From Comamonas testosteroni ATCC 11996 (lineage in GTDB: Bacteria > Pseudomonadota > Gammaproteobacteria > Burkholderiales > Burkholderiaceae_C), in NCBI RefSeq assembly GCF_000241525.1, contig NZ_AHIL01000055.1, positions 62,001-126,000 of the forward strand: a stretch of 64,000 nucleotides of DNA, written 5' to 3'. The notes beneath the pieces are model-generated. The model saw nothing but the letters and a program-made list of their open reading frames with translations, did not search any database and was not told where the DNA came from. Shown in pieces: positions 1-7,576 of this stretch. The position numbers and the translations under genes were made by a program. Position 1 is the first letter of the stretch, and every line of letters starts with the position of its first letter.

Positions 1-1
1 C

Positions 2-166
2 CTGCGCTTCGCTCTCAAGGGCATTGCACCCGAAGAGATCGAGAAGATGTGCGCCGCCATCGGCCTGACGGTGGTCAGCATGCGCCGGCTGCGCCTTGGC
101 CGCGTCTCTCTGGCCAAAGTGCCCGAGGGACAGTGGCGCTATCTGATGCCCTGGGAAAGGTTCTGA
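2..166 (+). CDS. C-terminal fragment of an RluF/RsuA-type rRNA pseudouridine synthase
   Basis: Only the last 54 codons are in the window; the reading frame is open from base 2 to the TGA at 164-166. The peptide ends with a segment reading MRRLRLGRVSLAKVPEGQWR followed by YL. This resembles the conserved C-terminus of the RsuA/RluB/RluE/RluF pseudouridine synthases, which isomerise uridine in ribosomal RNA. The catalytic Asp and any S4 domain lie outside the window, so the exact subfamily (RluF-like is my guess) cannot be decided. The next gene, on the other strand, ends 57 bp further on. Confidence 0.6.
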   Translation: MRFALKGIAPEEIEKMCAAIGLTVVSMRRLRLGRVSLAKVPEGQWRYLMPWERF

Positions 167-223
167 GCGGATCGACCTTCGCGCGCCTCGAACCGGACTC
201 GGCTGCGGCGCGCTCCGGTCCGC

Positions 224-1252
224 TCAATCCGCCTTGAAGCCCGTCGCTGCCACCGCCTTGCCCCATTTGACGGTATCGGCAGCAATGATGTCGGCAAACT
301 GCTGCGCGCTGGTGCCCGTGACCCTGAAGCCGGCCTCCTGCAGCCGCGCCCTGCCGTCTCTCGATTGCAGGACCCTGAGCAGATCGGCATTGAGCTTGCT
401 CACCACCTCCGCAGGTGTCCTTGCTGGCGCCACGATGCCGAACCAGGAGCTGAACTCCAGGCTGCCAAAGCCCTGCTCCTTCATGGTCGGCAGCTCGGGC
501 AACTGCTCCACGCGCGCGCTGCCCGTGCTTCCCAGGGCCACCAGCTTGCCGGCACGCACCTGCGGGATCGCCATGCCGGAGGAAGCGAACACGCCCTGCA
601 CATCGCCGCTGAAAATGCCGCTCAAGGCATCCGAAGTGCTCTTGTAGTGCACCACCTCGGGTTTGGACTGCACGGCATCGCCAAACATATAGGCCCCGAA
701 ATGCCCCGGCGTGCCCGCTCCGAAAGTGGCCATGAACAAGCCGTTTTGCAGCCGGGTCCAGGCCACGAAGTCCCTGACATTGCGCGCCTTGACCTTTTCG
801 GGATTGACCAGCAGCACGAAGTCGGAGCTCACCACCTGGCTGACGGGAACGAAATCCTTGCGCGGCTGGTAGGCAAGCCGTTGGTAGGTATTGGGCGCGA
901 TGCTGAGCTGTCCGGTCTCGGCCAGCATGATGGTGTAGCCGTCGGCCGGTGCACGCGCCGCCTCGCTGGCTGCGATCAGGCCGGCGGCACCGGGCTTGTT
1001 GTCCACCACCACGCCCACGCCACCCCAGGCTTCAGAGAGCTTCTGAGCCAGCAGCCGGGCCACTACATCGGGTCCCGTGCCTGCTGGAAATCCCACAATC
1101 ATGCGCACCGTCTTGCTCGGATAAGCCGTCTGGGCCTGCGCGACTCCTACGGCTGCGCCGCCGCCAGCCAACAGCGCCAGGGCCATCAGCCGACGTCGCC
1201 AGGTGCGTGCTAAAGCGGGTCCGGGCAGGTTCCGGGCTTGCAGTACTTTCAT
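224..1252 (-). CDS. Bug-family (TctC-like) periplasmic solute-binding protein
   Basis: A 342-residue protein with an N-terminal basic stretch, a hydrophobic core around residues 22-36 and an AQAQ cleavage region, so it should be exported. The mature part opens with YPSKTVRMIVGFPAGTGPDV and then VVDNKPGAAGLIAA, the two ligand-binding loops typical of the TctC/Bug family of tripartite tricarboxylate transporter receptors. Many betaproteobacterial Bug proteins are orphans without TctAB partners, and none are seen here. An AAGGAG ribosome site sits 6 bp before the ATG. It lies 27 bp downstream of the DUF3237 gene on the same strand, so the two are probably cotranscribed. The ligand is unknown. 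Confidence 0.88.
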   Translation of the reverse strand: MKVLQARNLPGPALARTWRRRLMALALLAGGGAAVGVAQAQTAYPSKTVRMIVGFPAGTGPDVVARLLAQKLSEAWGGVGVVVDNKPGAAGLIAASEAARAPADGYTIMLAETGQLSIAPNTYQRLAYQPRKDFVPVSQVVSSDFVLLVNPEKVKARNVRDFVAWTRLQNGLFMATFGAGTPGHFGAYMFGDAVQSKPEVVHYKSTSDALSGIFSGDVQGVFASSGMAIPQVRAGKLVALGSTGSARVEQLPELPTMKEQGFGSLEFSSWFGIVAPARTPAEVVSKLNADLLRVLQSRDGRARLQEAGFRVTGTSAQQFADIIAADTVKWGKAVAATGFKAD

Positions 1253-1279
1253 GTTTTGTCTCCTTGTTGCGATGCTGTT

Positions 1280-1765
1280 TCACAGCACTTCGAAAAACCG
1301 CATGACGACCTGCTCCGGAAAGCGCGCCCCCGCGCCCACGAACAGGCGCTGCCCTAGCCAGGCAAAGCGCTTGGAGGCCGTTTCAAAGCGGGGTGCACAG
1401 CGAAAGTAGATCGCCGAGGGATCGACGGTCTCGCCGCGGCGCAGGCGCTGCATCAGCTCGGCCGGCCCGGTTCGCAATGCCTGGTTGCTCACATAGATCA
1501 GATCGCCACCGTCGGTTTCGATGACGTAGCGCGCGTCCAGCTCGGCAACTTCCTCACTGACCAGCAGCTGGAAGTCGGCCCCGCCCGGCAGCACACGCGC
1601 CGACCAGTCCTCTCCCTGCACCTGCCCGCCGACGATGGGAATCACACGCCGCAAGCCGCGCGTTGTCGCGCCCACCTCCTGCGCCGGCCCCACCTGTACG
1701 CGAAATTCGGCAAAGTGGCGCAGCCCTGGAGCGGCAATCTGGAAATCATGGTTTGGCGACAGCAT
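1280..1765 (-). CDS. DUF3237 domain protein
   Basis: The 161-residue product shows the DUF3237 pattern: an N-terminal FRVQVGPAQEVGATTRGLRR segment, a central YVIETDGGDLIYVSNQALR strand, and a C-terminal FETASKRFAWLGQRLFVG segment. DUF3237 proteins are small beta-barrel-like proteins of unknown activity found in catabolic operons. I chose the ATG at 1765 because AAGGAG precedes it by 6 bp and the conserved domain starts right after it; the frame is open upstream but that part overlaps the divergent regulator and looks non-coding. It heads a two-gene unit with the Bug protein gene and is divergent from the LuxR-type gene, which may regulate it. Confidence 0.8.
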   Translation of the reverse strand: MLSPNHDFQIAAPGLRHFAEFRVQVGPAQEVGATTRGLRRVIPIVGGQVQGEDWSARVLPGGADFQLLVSEEVAELDARYVIETDGGDLIYVSNQALRTGPAELMQRLRRGETVDPSAIYFRCAPRFETASKRFAWLGQRLFVGAGARFPEQVVMRFFEVL

Positions 1766-1796
1766 GGCTCTCCTTGCGATGTCCAAGCACAGGAAC

Positions 1797-2684
1797 ATGA
1801 GCGTAAGCACTGTTGAAGATTTCTCTGTCCCCCAAGAAGATGACAGCCCACACCAAGACACACTGATGAGAACCTGGACGCTCCCTTCGACGACTGACGC
1901 CATGCCGGCCAGTGATATGGCCCAAGCCAGCGGCATGGCCCAGGCCAGCATCTTGCTGGCCGGTCTGGTGGAGCATCTGGGGCAGAGCCGTTTTGCCCAG
2001 GCCGCACTGGAGCAGCTGAGCGCCATCGCGCCCACGGCCTCGCTGTCGGTGTATCGCATCGGCAACTGCCGGCCGCGGCTGTTTCTCTCGGCCTCCCAGG
2101 GCGTTGCGGACACCACACGCCAGTGCTGGAGCGCCTATCTCTCGGGACCCCAGCACGAGGACAGAAGCTGGGGCCAGGAATGGCCCGGGCATATGCGCAC
2201 GCCAGGCGCCCGCAATCTGGTCCATGTGCAGGCCAACGAGGTCACGCCCTTGCATCGCCAGTGCGTGTATGACGCGCATGGCGTGGCAGAGCGCATCTCG
2301 ATTGCCGAGCCCGGTGCCGATGGCTCGGTGTTTGCCGTCAACCTCTATCGCCATGCGCACCAGAAACCCTTTGCTGACCGGCATCTGAGCGACTTCGCGG
2401 ACCTGTCCAGCGCCCTGATGGCTCTGACGCACAAGCACCTGGCGCTGACGGTGGACATGGCTGGCGGCGATGAGAGGTGGCCGGCTCGACTGCGGGAGCT
2501 GGCACCGGGTCTGACGGCGCGCGAACTCGAGGTCTGCCTGCGCCTGCTGCGCGGCATGACCCAGGACGGCATTGCTGCCGATCTCGGGTTGAGCGCAGCC
2601 ACCGTGAAGACCTATCGCAACCGCGCCTTTGCGCGGCTCGATATCCACCACCGCCATCAGCTGTTCGCGCTGATGGTGGAGTGA
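1797..2684 (+). CDS. LuxR-type transcriptional regulator
   Basis: The C-terminal ~65 residues contain a LuxR/NarL helix-turn-helix: LTARELEVCLRLLRGMTQDG followed by IAADLGLSAATVKTYRNRAF. The N-terminal ~200 residues form an undefined sensor region with no receiver Asp pattern, so this is a single-component regulator. I took the ATG at 1797 because an AGGA lies about 5 bp upstream; ATGs at 1866 and 1905 are possible and would leave more room for promoters between this gene and the divergent DUF3237 gene. The arrangement suggests control of the DUF3237-Bug unit. The stop is 46 bp short of the 3' end of convergent rnpB. Confidence 0.82.
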   Translation: MSVSTVEDFSVPQEDDSPHQDTLMRTWTLPSTTDAMPASDMAQASGMAQASILLAGLVEHLGQSRFAQAALEQLSAIAPTASLSVYRIGNCRPRLFLSASQGVADTTRQCWSAYLSGPQHEDRSWGQEWPGHMRTPGARNLVHVQANEVTPLHRQCVYDAHGVAERISIAEPGADGSVFAVNLYRHAHQKPFADRHLSDFADLSSALMALTHKHLALTVDMAGGDERWPARLRELAPGLTARELEVCLRLLRGMTQDGIAADLGLSAATVKTYRNRAFARLDIHHRHQLFALMVE

Positions 2685-2729
2685 ATGCAGTGGATTCGCC
2701 GGACTGTGTCCGGCCGAGAAAGAAAGTGT

Positions 2730-3086
2730 GAAGTGCGCCGATAAGCCGGATTCTGTGCACAACGGTTGCCCGCCATGTGACCGCCATTAATCTTGGCCAT
2801 CAGTCGCCTGATGGCTCGGTGCTACCTACCCGCACACTCCGGGGGCCCCGTCAACGTGTGCCTACTTGGTATTGCTGCGCGTAGAGATTGCCCGTTTCAC
2901 CCTGGTTGGTCTGCCTTGCGGCACTCCTGCCAGACTCGTCTCTGTTGCTCTGATCCTCACCTCACGGTGGACAGCTGTTAGCTGCTACGCCGCCCTATGC
3001 AGTCCGGACGTTCCTCCAGTACGGTCTTTCGACCCAACGCAAGCGTTGGCCTTTCGGCTAGTACCAGCGGCGGTCTGGCGCACTTC
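2730..3086 (-). ncRNA. rnpB: RNase P RNA (bacterial class A)
   Basis: Read on the minus strand, the segment begins GAAGTGCGCCAGACCGCCGC and ends with GGCGCACTTC, so the ends pair perfectly to form helix P1. Inside are the hallmark blocks GGAGGAACGTCCGGAC, CATAGGGC, CAACAGAGAC, GGGTGAAACGGGCAATC and the 3' AGAATCCGGCTTATCGG. These correspond to the conserved core of type A RNase P RNA, the catalytic subunit that removes the 5' leader from tRNA precursors. The roughly 357-nt length is normal. The ends are set from the P1 pairing and may be off by a few bases. Confidence 0.96.
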
Positions 3087-3107
3087 ACGGCGCGCATTAT
3101 CCCGCGT

Positions 3108-3932
3108 TCAGAAAGAACTTGCACAGAACTCGCGCCTGAACTGCTCGGGCGGCAGGCCTGACTCGCGCTGGAACATGGCAATAAAGGCCGAAGGCGTGCT
3201 GTAACCCAGGTCGTAGGCGATGCGCTGCACGGTATGACCGGCCTCCAGCGCGTCGATCGCCTGCAGATAACGCATGCGCTGGCGCCATTCCCCCAGACTC
3301 ATGCCCAGCTCTCGCTGGCAGTGGCGCGCCAGGGTTCGTTCCGTCATGTGCACGGTCTCGGCCCATTCGGCCAGACTGCGGTGGTCGTCGGGGCGCGACT
3401 GCATGGCATCCAGCACCTGCACCAGAGCAGGATGCCGGGCCACGGGCAGAAAGCTCAACTCCAGCGGCGTGGCTCGCAACTGGTCATGCACCACCCGGGC
3501 CAGCCGCAGGTCTGCATCAGTCACCGGGACCTGCACGCCCCTGGCGCCGAAGTCCGCCAGCACGGCTTTGACAATCGGCCCCAGGCGCATGCAGCCCGCC
3601 GTCTGCGGCAGATCCGCACACAGATCGGGGGCCAGATAGACGGAGCGGTACTGCACCGCATGCTGCAGATAACAGCTGTGCACCACGCCCGGCGGAATCC
3701 ACACCCCGTGCTGCGGCGGGCACAGGATATGACCCGTGGGCACATCCATGCTCAGGCTGCCGTGGGCCGCATAGTTCAGATGCCCCCAGCGGTGGCTGTG
3801 CGGCGGAGCCTCGCTGTGTTCGCCGAACTCGTCATAGCGGAAGTAATAGCTGCCAGGCACCTTGTCGGTGTCCAGTATCTGTACGGCATGGCGCTTGGCG
3901 ACCGGACCGGGAGTCGGGGCAGAGACGGGCAT
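3108..3932 (-). CDS. AraC-family transcriptional regulator with N-terminal cupin domain
   Basis: A 274-residue protein. The N-terminal half has a cupin sensor pattern (APPHSHRWGHLNYAAHGSLS, then a PPGVVHS turn). The C-terminal ~100 residues carry the double helix-turn-helix of AraC/XylS proteins, including MTERTLARHCQRELGMSLGE and VQRIAYDLGYSTPSAFIAMF. This cupin-AraC arrangement is common next to transporters. The gene is divergent from an EamA-family exporter with 91 bp between the starts, and an 8-bp inverted repeat in that gap is a candidate operator. No strong ribosome site precedes the ATG at 3932. Confidence 0.9.
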   Translation of the reverse strand: MPVSAPTPGPVAKRHAVQILDTDKVPGSYYFRYDEFGEHSEAPPHSHRWGHLNYAAHGSLSMDVPTGHILCPPQHGVWIPPGVVHSCYLQHAVQYRSVYLAPDLCADLPQTAGCMRLGPIVKAVLADFGARGVQVPVTDADLRLARVVHDQLRATPLELSFLPVARHPALVQVLDAMQSRPDDHRSLAEWAETVHMTERTLARHCQRELGMSLGEWRQRMRYLQAIDALEAGHTVQRIAYDLGYSTPSAFIAMFQRESGLPPEQFRREFCASSF

Positions 3933-3973
3933 GGGTTCGTCCGGCTTGAGTTATGAAATGTCTGAAATCAGCA

Positions 3974-3999
3974 ATGCGCTTCAAATACGTCAAGCGCAT
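3974..3999. promoter_or_regulatory. Inverted repeat in the AraC/EamA divergent promoter
   Basis: ATGCGCTT (3974-3981) and AAGCGCAT (3992-3999) are a perfect 8-bp inverted repeat with a 10-bp spacer. It lies 25 bp before the EamA start and about 40 bp before the AraC start. Its position suggests an operator for the AraC protein; there is no uridine run, so it is not a terminator. Confidence 0.4.
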
Positions 4000-4023
4000 C
4001 ATAAGCACCTCAAGGAGTTTCAT

Positions 4024-4938
4024 ATGGGTGCATACCTATTACCACTGGGCGCGGTGCTGATCTGGTCGGTCAACACCGTGGTCAGCAAGCTGGCCGCAGA
4101 CAGCATCAGCGCGGCCGAGATCGGGTTCTTCCGCTGGCTGGTGGCCGCCGTGCTTTTCACGCCCTTCGTTCTGCCCTCGATCTGGCGCCAGCGCGCCGAC
4201 ATCAGGCCCCTGCTGCCACGGATCGTCGTGCTGGGCGTGCTGGGCATGGTCATCTACCAAAGCCTGGCCTATTACGCCGCCCACTTCACCACGGCCACGC
4301 ACATGGGCATCATCGGCTCTCTCACGCCCATGCTGGTGCTGGCCCTGGCCGTGTTCATGCTGGGCCAGCCGCTCACGCATGGCGGCATCTGGGGCTCACT
4401 GCTGGCAATTGTGGGAGTCGCGCTGGTGGTTTCCTCGGGCCGGCTCAGCCATCTGGCCTCCGAGGGCCTGAACCTGGGCGACGCCATGATGTTCCTGGCC
4501 ATGCTGGCCTATGCGGTCTACAACATCCTGCTCAAGCGCTGGCCCATGCCGCGCCTGGCCACGGTGCAGCTGCTGTATCTGCAGGTGCTGGTTGCCGTGG
4601 TCGTGCAGTTCCCGCTCTATATCTTCTCGTCCAAGACAGGGCTTGACGCCAGCAACCTGCCGCTGGTGGGCTACGCCGGCATCATGGCCTCCATCGCCGC
4701 ACCGCTGCTGTGGATGAAGGCGGTGCAGACGCTGGGGCCCGGGCGATCGAGCATGTTCTTCAATCTGATCCCGGTCTTCACCGCCCTGATCGCGGCATTC
4801 GCCCTGAACGAGCCCCTGGCGGCCTACCACGCCGTGGGCGGCGTCATGACGATTGCCGGCCTGCTGCTGGCCGAGCTGTGGAAGGCCCCGCTGCGCGCAC
4901 GACCTGCCTTGGCCTGCGGTGCTAAAGCAGCAGATTGA
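4024..4938 (+). CDS. EamA/DMT-superfamily transporter
   Basis: A 304-residue protein made almost wholly of hydrophobic helices, consistent with the 10-helix, two-repeat EamA (RhaT/YdcZ-like) fold. The first helix reads LLPLGAVLIWSVNTVVSKLA, a typical EamA start, and the second repeat begins near LNLGDAMMFLAMLAYAVYNI. DMT carriers usually export metabolites or amino acids; the substrate here cannot be read from sequence. AAGGAG lies 7 bp before the ATG at 4024, which excludes the longer upstream reading. The divergent AraC gene is the likely regulator. The 3' end overlaps a convergent small gene by 17 bp. Confidence 0.9.
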   Translation: MGAYLLPLGAVLIWSVNTVVSKLAADSISAAEIGFFRWLVAAVLFTPFVLPSIWRQRADIRPLLPRIVVLGVLGMVIYQSLAYYAAHFTTATHMGIIGSLTPMLVLALAVFMLGQPLTHGGIWGSLLAIVGVALVVSSGRLSHLASEGLNLGDAMMFLAMLAYAVYNILLKRWPMPRLATVQLLYLQVLVAVVVQFPLYIFSSKTGLDASNLPLVGYAGIMASIAAPLLWMKAVQTLGPGRSSMFFNLIPVFTALIAAFALNEPLAAYHAVGGVMTIAGLLLAELWKAPLRARPALACGAKAAD

Positions 4939-5119
4939 GAATCGCGTAGCTCATCAGCGACAGCAGACTCACCACGAACACCAGCATGACCCAGGGGCCC
5001 CAGCGCTGCTCGCGCCAGGAAAAACCGACCAGCAGGCCTACGCAGCAGGCCCCCAGCAGCATCAAAATTGTGTTGAACGTGAGCAAGAACAGTCCTCCCT
5101 CAAACAGACTTCGTTCCAT
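4922..5119 (-). CDS. Small two-helix membrane protein, function unknown
   Basis: A 65-residue product with two clear hydrophobic segments (about residues 9-31 and 43-64) separated by a short basic loop, FSWREQRWGPW. It overlaps the end of the convergent EamA gene by 17 bp. I do not recognise a family. Support for it being real comes from the two well-formed transmembrane segments and from an FNR/Anr-like box centred about 53 bp upstream of the start codon. That would fit an oxygen-controlled small inner-membrane protein, but this is inference. Confidence 0.5.
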   Translation of the reverse strand: MERSLFEGGLFLLTFNTILMLLGACCVGLLVGFSWREQRWGPWVMLVFVVSLLSLMSYAILNLLL

Positions 5120-5490
5120 TGTTCCCGATTGCAGGCCCCAGGGGAAACACCATCGCCCCTAGGCTTGACCTGAATCAAGCACAAGCCTTGCAGGCCCGGG
5201 CCATCAGCCTGCCCGGTGCCGCCAGCGGCCGCGCGCAGACCCTAGGGTTTTCCCGCGCTTTATCGGTGCACGCCTGCCTCATGCCGGTGCACAGCCCGCA
5301 CCACCTCTGCTCATAAGAATTTGCATTCAGGGCCGCTCAGAATTTCTTGTTGGACAGCCCCTCGCTGCCTTTCGATACTGCCGCCACAGGAACACCGGCC
5401 CGCGCCGCATCCCCATGTTCCAAGACACACAGGAGCGCCAGCAAAAGCGCCCCATGTGCCCGCTGCACTTTCGCATACAGGAGACTCCCC
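5120..5490. other. Intergenic promoter region, 371 bp
   Basis: This gap separates the small membrane protein gene (minus) from the MFS gene (plus), so it should hold two divergent promoters. Apart from the FNR-like box at 5165-5178 I see no RNA structure or repeat. The frame of the MFS gene is open back to about 5347, but that part lacks the family's sequence and the real start has its own ribosome site. Confidence 0.5.
5165..5178. promoter_or_regulatory. FNR/Anr-like operator
   Basis: TTGACCTGAATCAA matches the FNR/Anr consensus TTGAT-N4-ATCAA at nine of ten defined positions. It is centred about 53 bp upstream of the small membrane protein start. One site alone can arise by chance, but the dyad form and promoter position make it plausible. 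Confidence 0.45.
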
Positions 5491-6810
5491 ATGAGCAGCC
5501 CGGCTTCCGCCACCCACCCTCTTGCCGGCCATGCCGGTGCGCACGCGCACCCCGACATGGACGCCACCTACCGCAAGATCACCTGGCGCCTGATCCCCTT
5601 TCTGGTCTTTCTCTTTGTCCTGGCCTGGATAGACCGCGTCAACGTCGGCTTCGCCAAGCTGCAGATGCTGCAGGACCTGCAGTTCAGCGAGGCCGTCTAC
5701 GGCCTGGGTGCCGGCATCTTCTTCATCGGCTATTTCCTGTTCGAAGTGCCCAGCAACCTGCTGCTGGAGAAGATCGGCGCACGCAAGACGCTGGCGCGCA
5801 TCACCATCCTCTGGGGCGCGGCCTCCATGGCCATGGCCTATGTGACCACGCCCACCATGTTCTATGTGCTGCGCTTCATCCTGGGGGTGGTCGAGGCGGG
5901 CTTCTTCCCCGGCGTGGTGCTGTATCTGACCTACTGGTTCCCGGCCCGCCACCGCGCGCGCATCAACGGCTTGTTCATGACCTCGTTCGCCATCGCCGGC
6001 GCCGTGGGCGGCCCGATCGCGGGCGCCATCATGAACGGCATGCAGGACGTGGGCCATCTGGCCAACTGGCAATGGCTGTTCATCCTTGAAGGCATTCCCT
6101 CGGTGATCGCCGGCTTCTTCGTGCTGGCCTGGCTGCCCGAGAAGCCCGAGAACGCCAAGTGGCTGAGCGCCGCCGAGCAGCGCGCCGTCACCGCCGCCGT
6201 CGCCCAGGAGAGCCAGCAAGGCCACAAGCAGCACTCCTTCGCCGATGCCTGCCGCAACTACCGTGTCTGGCTGTGCGCCGCCGTGTACTTCTGCATCGTC
6301 AGCGGCAACGCCACGATCGCCTTCTGGTCACCGTCCATCATCAAGGAGATCGGCATCCAGAACAATCTGCAGATCGGTCTGATCTCGGCCATTCCCTTTC
6401 TCGCCGGCACGCTGGCCATGGTCTGGAACGGCATGCATTCGGACAAGACCGGCGAGCGCCGCATGCACAGCGCCATCCCCGCGCTGATCGCTGCCACAGG
6501 CCTGATCCTGACAGGCATGTTCCTGCACAACGCCGTGCTGGCCCTGTGCGCGCTGACGCTGGCCTCCGTCGGCATCCTCGCCGCCTTCCCCGTGTTCTGG
6601 TCCATTCCCTCGGCCTTTCTGGCCGGCACGGCGGCCGCTGGCGGCATCGCCCTCATCAACTCCATCGGCAACCTGGCCGGCTTTGTGGCGCCCTACATGA
6701 TCGGCGCGCTCAAGACCAGCACCGGCTCGCTGTCCTCGGGGCTGTACTTCGTGGCCGCGCTGGAGTTCCTCGCCGCCTTCCTGGTCGTGCTCTTCGTCAA
6801 GAAGCAGTGA
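5491..6810 (+). CDS. MFS transporter, anion:cation symporter type
   Basis: A 439-residue, 12-helix major facilitator protein. Residues 24-60 read YRKITWRLIPFLVFLFVLAW then IDRVNVGFAKLQM, the start typical of the anion:cation symporter group that includes phthalate, glucarate and hydroxyphenylacetate permeases. The loop after helix 2 has the family's LLLEKIGARKTLARITILWG segment. The start at 5491 is preceded by ACAGGAGA. It begins a three-gene cluster with a DUF2848 gene and an amidase gene, so it probably imports the compound those enzymes process, likely an organic acid or amide. Confidence 0.9.
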   Translation: MSSPASATHPLAGHAGAHAHPDMDATYRKITWRLIPFLVFLFVLAWIDRVNVGFAKLQMLQDLQFSEAVYGLGAGIFFIGYFLFEVPSNLLLEKIGARKTLARITILWGAASMAMAYVTTPTMFYVLRFILGVVEAGFFPGVVLYLTYWFPARHRARINGLFMTSFAIAGAVGGPIAGAIMNGMQDVGHLANWQWLFILEGIPSVIAGFFVLAWLPEKPENAKWLSAAEQRAVTAAVAQESQQGHKQHSFADACRNYRVWLCAAVYFCIVSGNATIAFWSPSIIKEIGIQNNLQIGLISAIPFLAGTLAMVWNGMHSDKTGERRMHSAIPALIAATGLILTGMFLHNAVLALCALTLASVGILAAFPVFWSIPSAFLAGTAAAGGIALINSIGNLAGFVAPYMIGALKTSTGSLSSGLYFVAALEFLAAFLVVLFVKKQ

Positions 6811-6841
6811 TCGCCTGACGCTGCCCGCGCAGCGCCGCTTT

Positions 6842-6872
6842 GCGGGGCCCACGGCCCCGCCTTCCCCTTTTT
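6842..6872 (+). terminator. Hairpin with T run between MFS and DUF2848 genes
   Basis: GCGGGGCC (6842-6849) pairs with GGCCCCGC (6853-6860) around a 3-base loop and is followed by CTTCCCC and five T. It resembles a rho-independent terminator, possibly a partial one, since the next gene starts only 13 bp later on the same strand. Confidence 0.45.
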
Positions 6873-6884
6873 GAGCTTTCCGCC

Positions 6885-7562
6885 ATGCAACTGCAATTCA
6901 CCACCCCCGAAGGCCAGACCCTGGCCCCCATCTTCGACACCCTGATCGTCGCCGGCTGGGCCGGACGCGACCATGCGGCCATCGAGCACCATATCGAGGA
7001 GCTGGCCGCGCTCGGCATTCCGCGCCCCAGCGCCGTGCCGCTGTACTACCGCATCGCCAGCAACCAGCTGAGCCAGAGCAGCCTGCTACAGGTGCTGGGC
7101 CCGGACTCCTCGGGCGAGGCCGAGGTCTTCGTCTTCAGCCATGACGGCGAGATGTTCGTGAGCCTGGCCTCGGACCACACCGACCGCAAGCTCGAAGCCT
7201 ATAGCGTGGCCTTCTCCAAGCAGGCCTGCATCAAGCCCGTGGCCACCCAGGCCTGGCGCTTTGCCGATGTGGCCGGCCACTGGGATGAGCTGGTCCTGCG
7301 CTCGTGGATCGTGGAGGACGGCCGCGAAGTGCTGTACCAGGAAGGCACGCTGGCCAGCCTGCGCACGCCCCAGGACCTGATCGCAGGCTACACCGGCGGC
7401 CAGAGCCAGCTGCCCGAAGGCAGCGGCATGACCTGCGGCACCATGGCCGCCATCGGCGGCATACGCCCTGCCACGCAGTTCGCCATGGAGCTGTACGACC
7501 CGCGCAGCCAGCGCAGCATCCGCCACCGCTACCGCAGCGAGCTGCTGGACATCGTCGCCTGA
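6885..7562 (+). CDS. DUF2848 family protein
   Basis: A 225-residue soluble protein. The pattern LIVAGWAGRDHAAIEHHIEE near the N-terminus, PLYYRIASNQLSQ at about residues 50-62 and an acidic DSSGEAEVFVF segment match DUF2848, a family of unknown function often encoded beside amidases and hydratases. Conserved glycines near the C-terminus (SGMTCGTMAAIGGIRP) suggest a fumarylacetoacetate-hydrolase-like fold, which I cannot confirm. The ATG at 6885 begins the conserved domain. It is 14 bp upstream of the amidase gene, so the two enzymes are probably cotranslated parts of one pathway. Confidence 0.8.
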   Translation: MQLQFTTPEGQTLAPIFDTLIVAGWAGRDHAAIEHHIEELAALGIPRPSAVPLYYRIASNQLSQSSLLQVLGPDSSGEAEVFVFSHDGEMFVSLASDHTDRKLEAYSVAFSKQACIKPVATQAWRFADVAGHWDELVLRSWIVEDGREVLYQEGTLASLRTPQDLIAGYTGGQSQLPEGSGMTCGTMAAIGGIRPATQFAMELYDPRSQRSIRHRYRSELLDIVA

Positions 7563-7576
7563 ACACGGAGCTACCC

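Noticed and set aside
2793-3204. Small open frames over the RNase P RNA gene
   Set aside because: The region folds as class A RNase P RNA on the minus strand and the frames have no coding signs.
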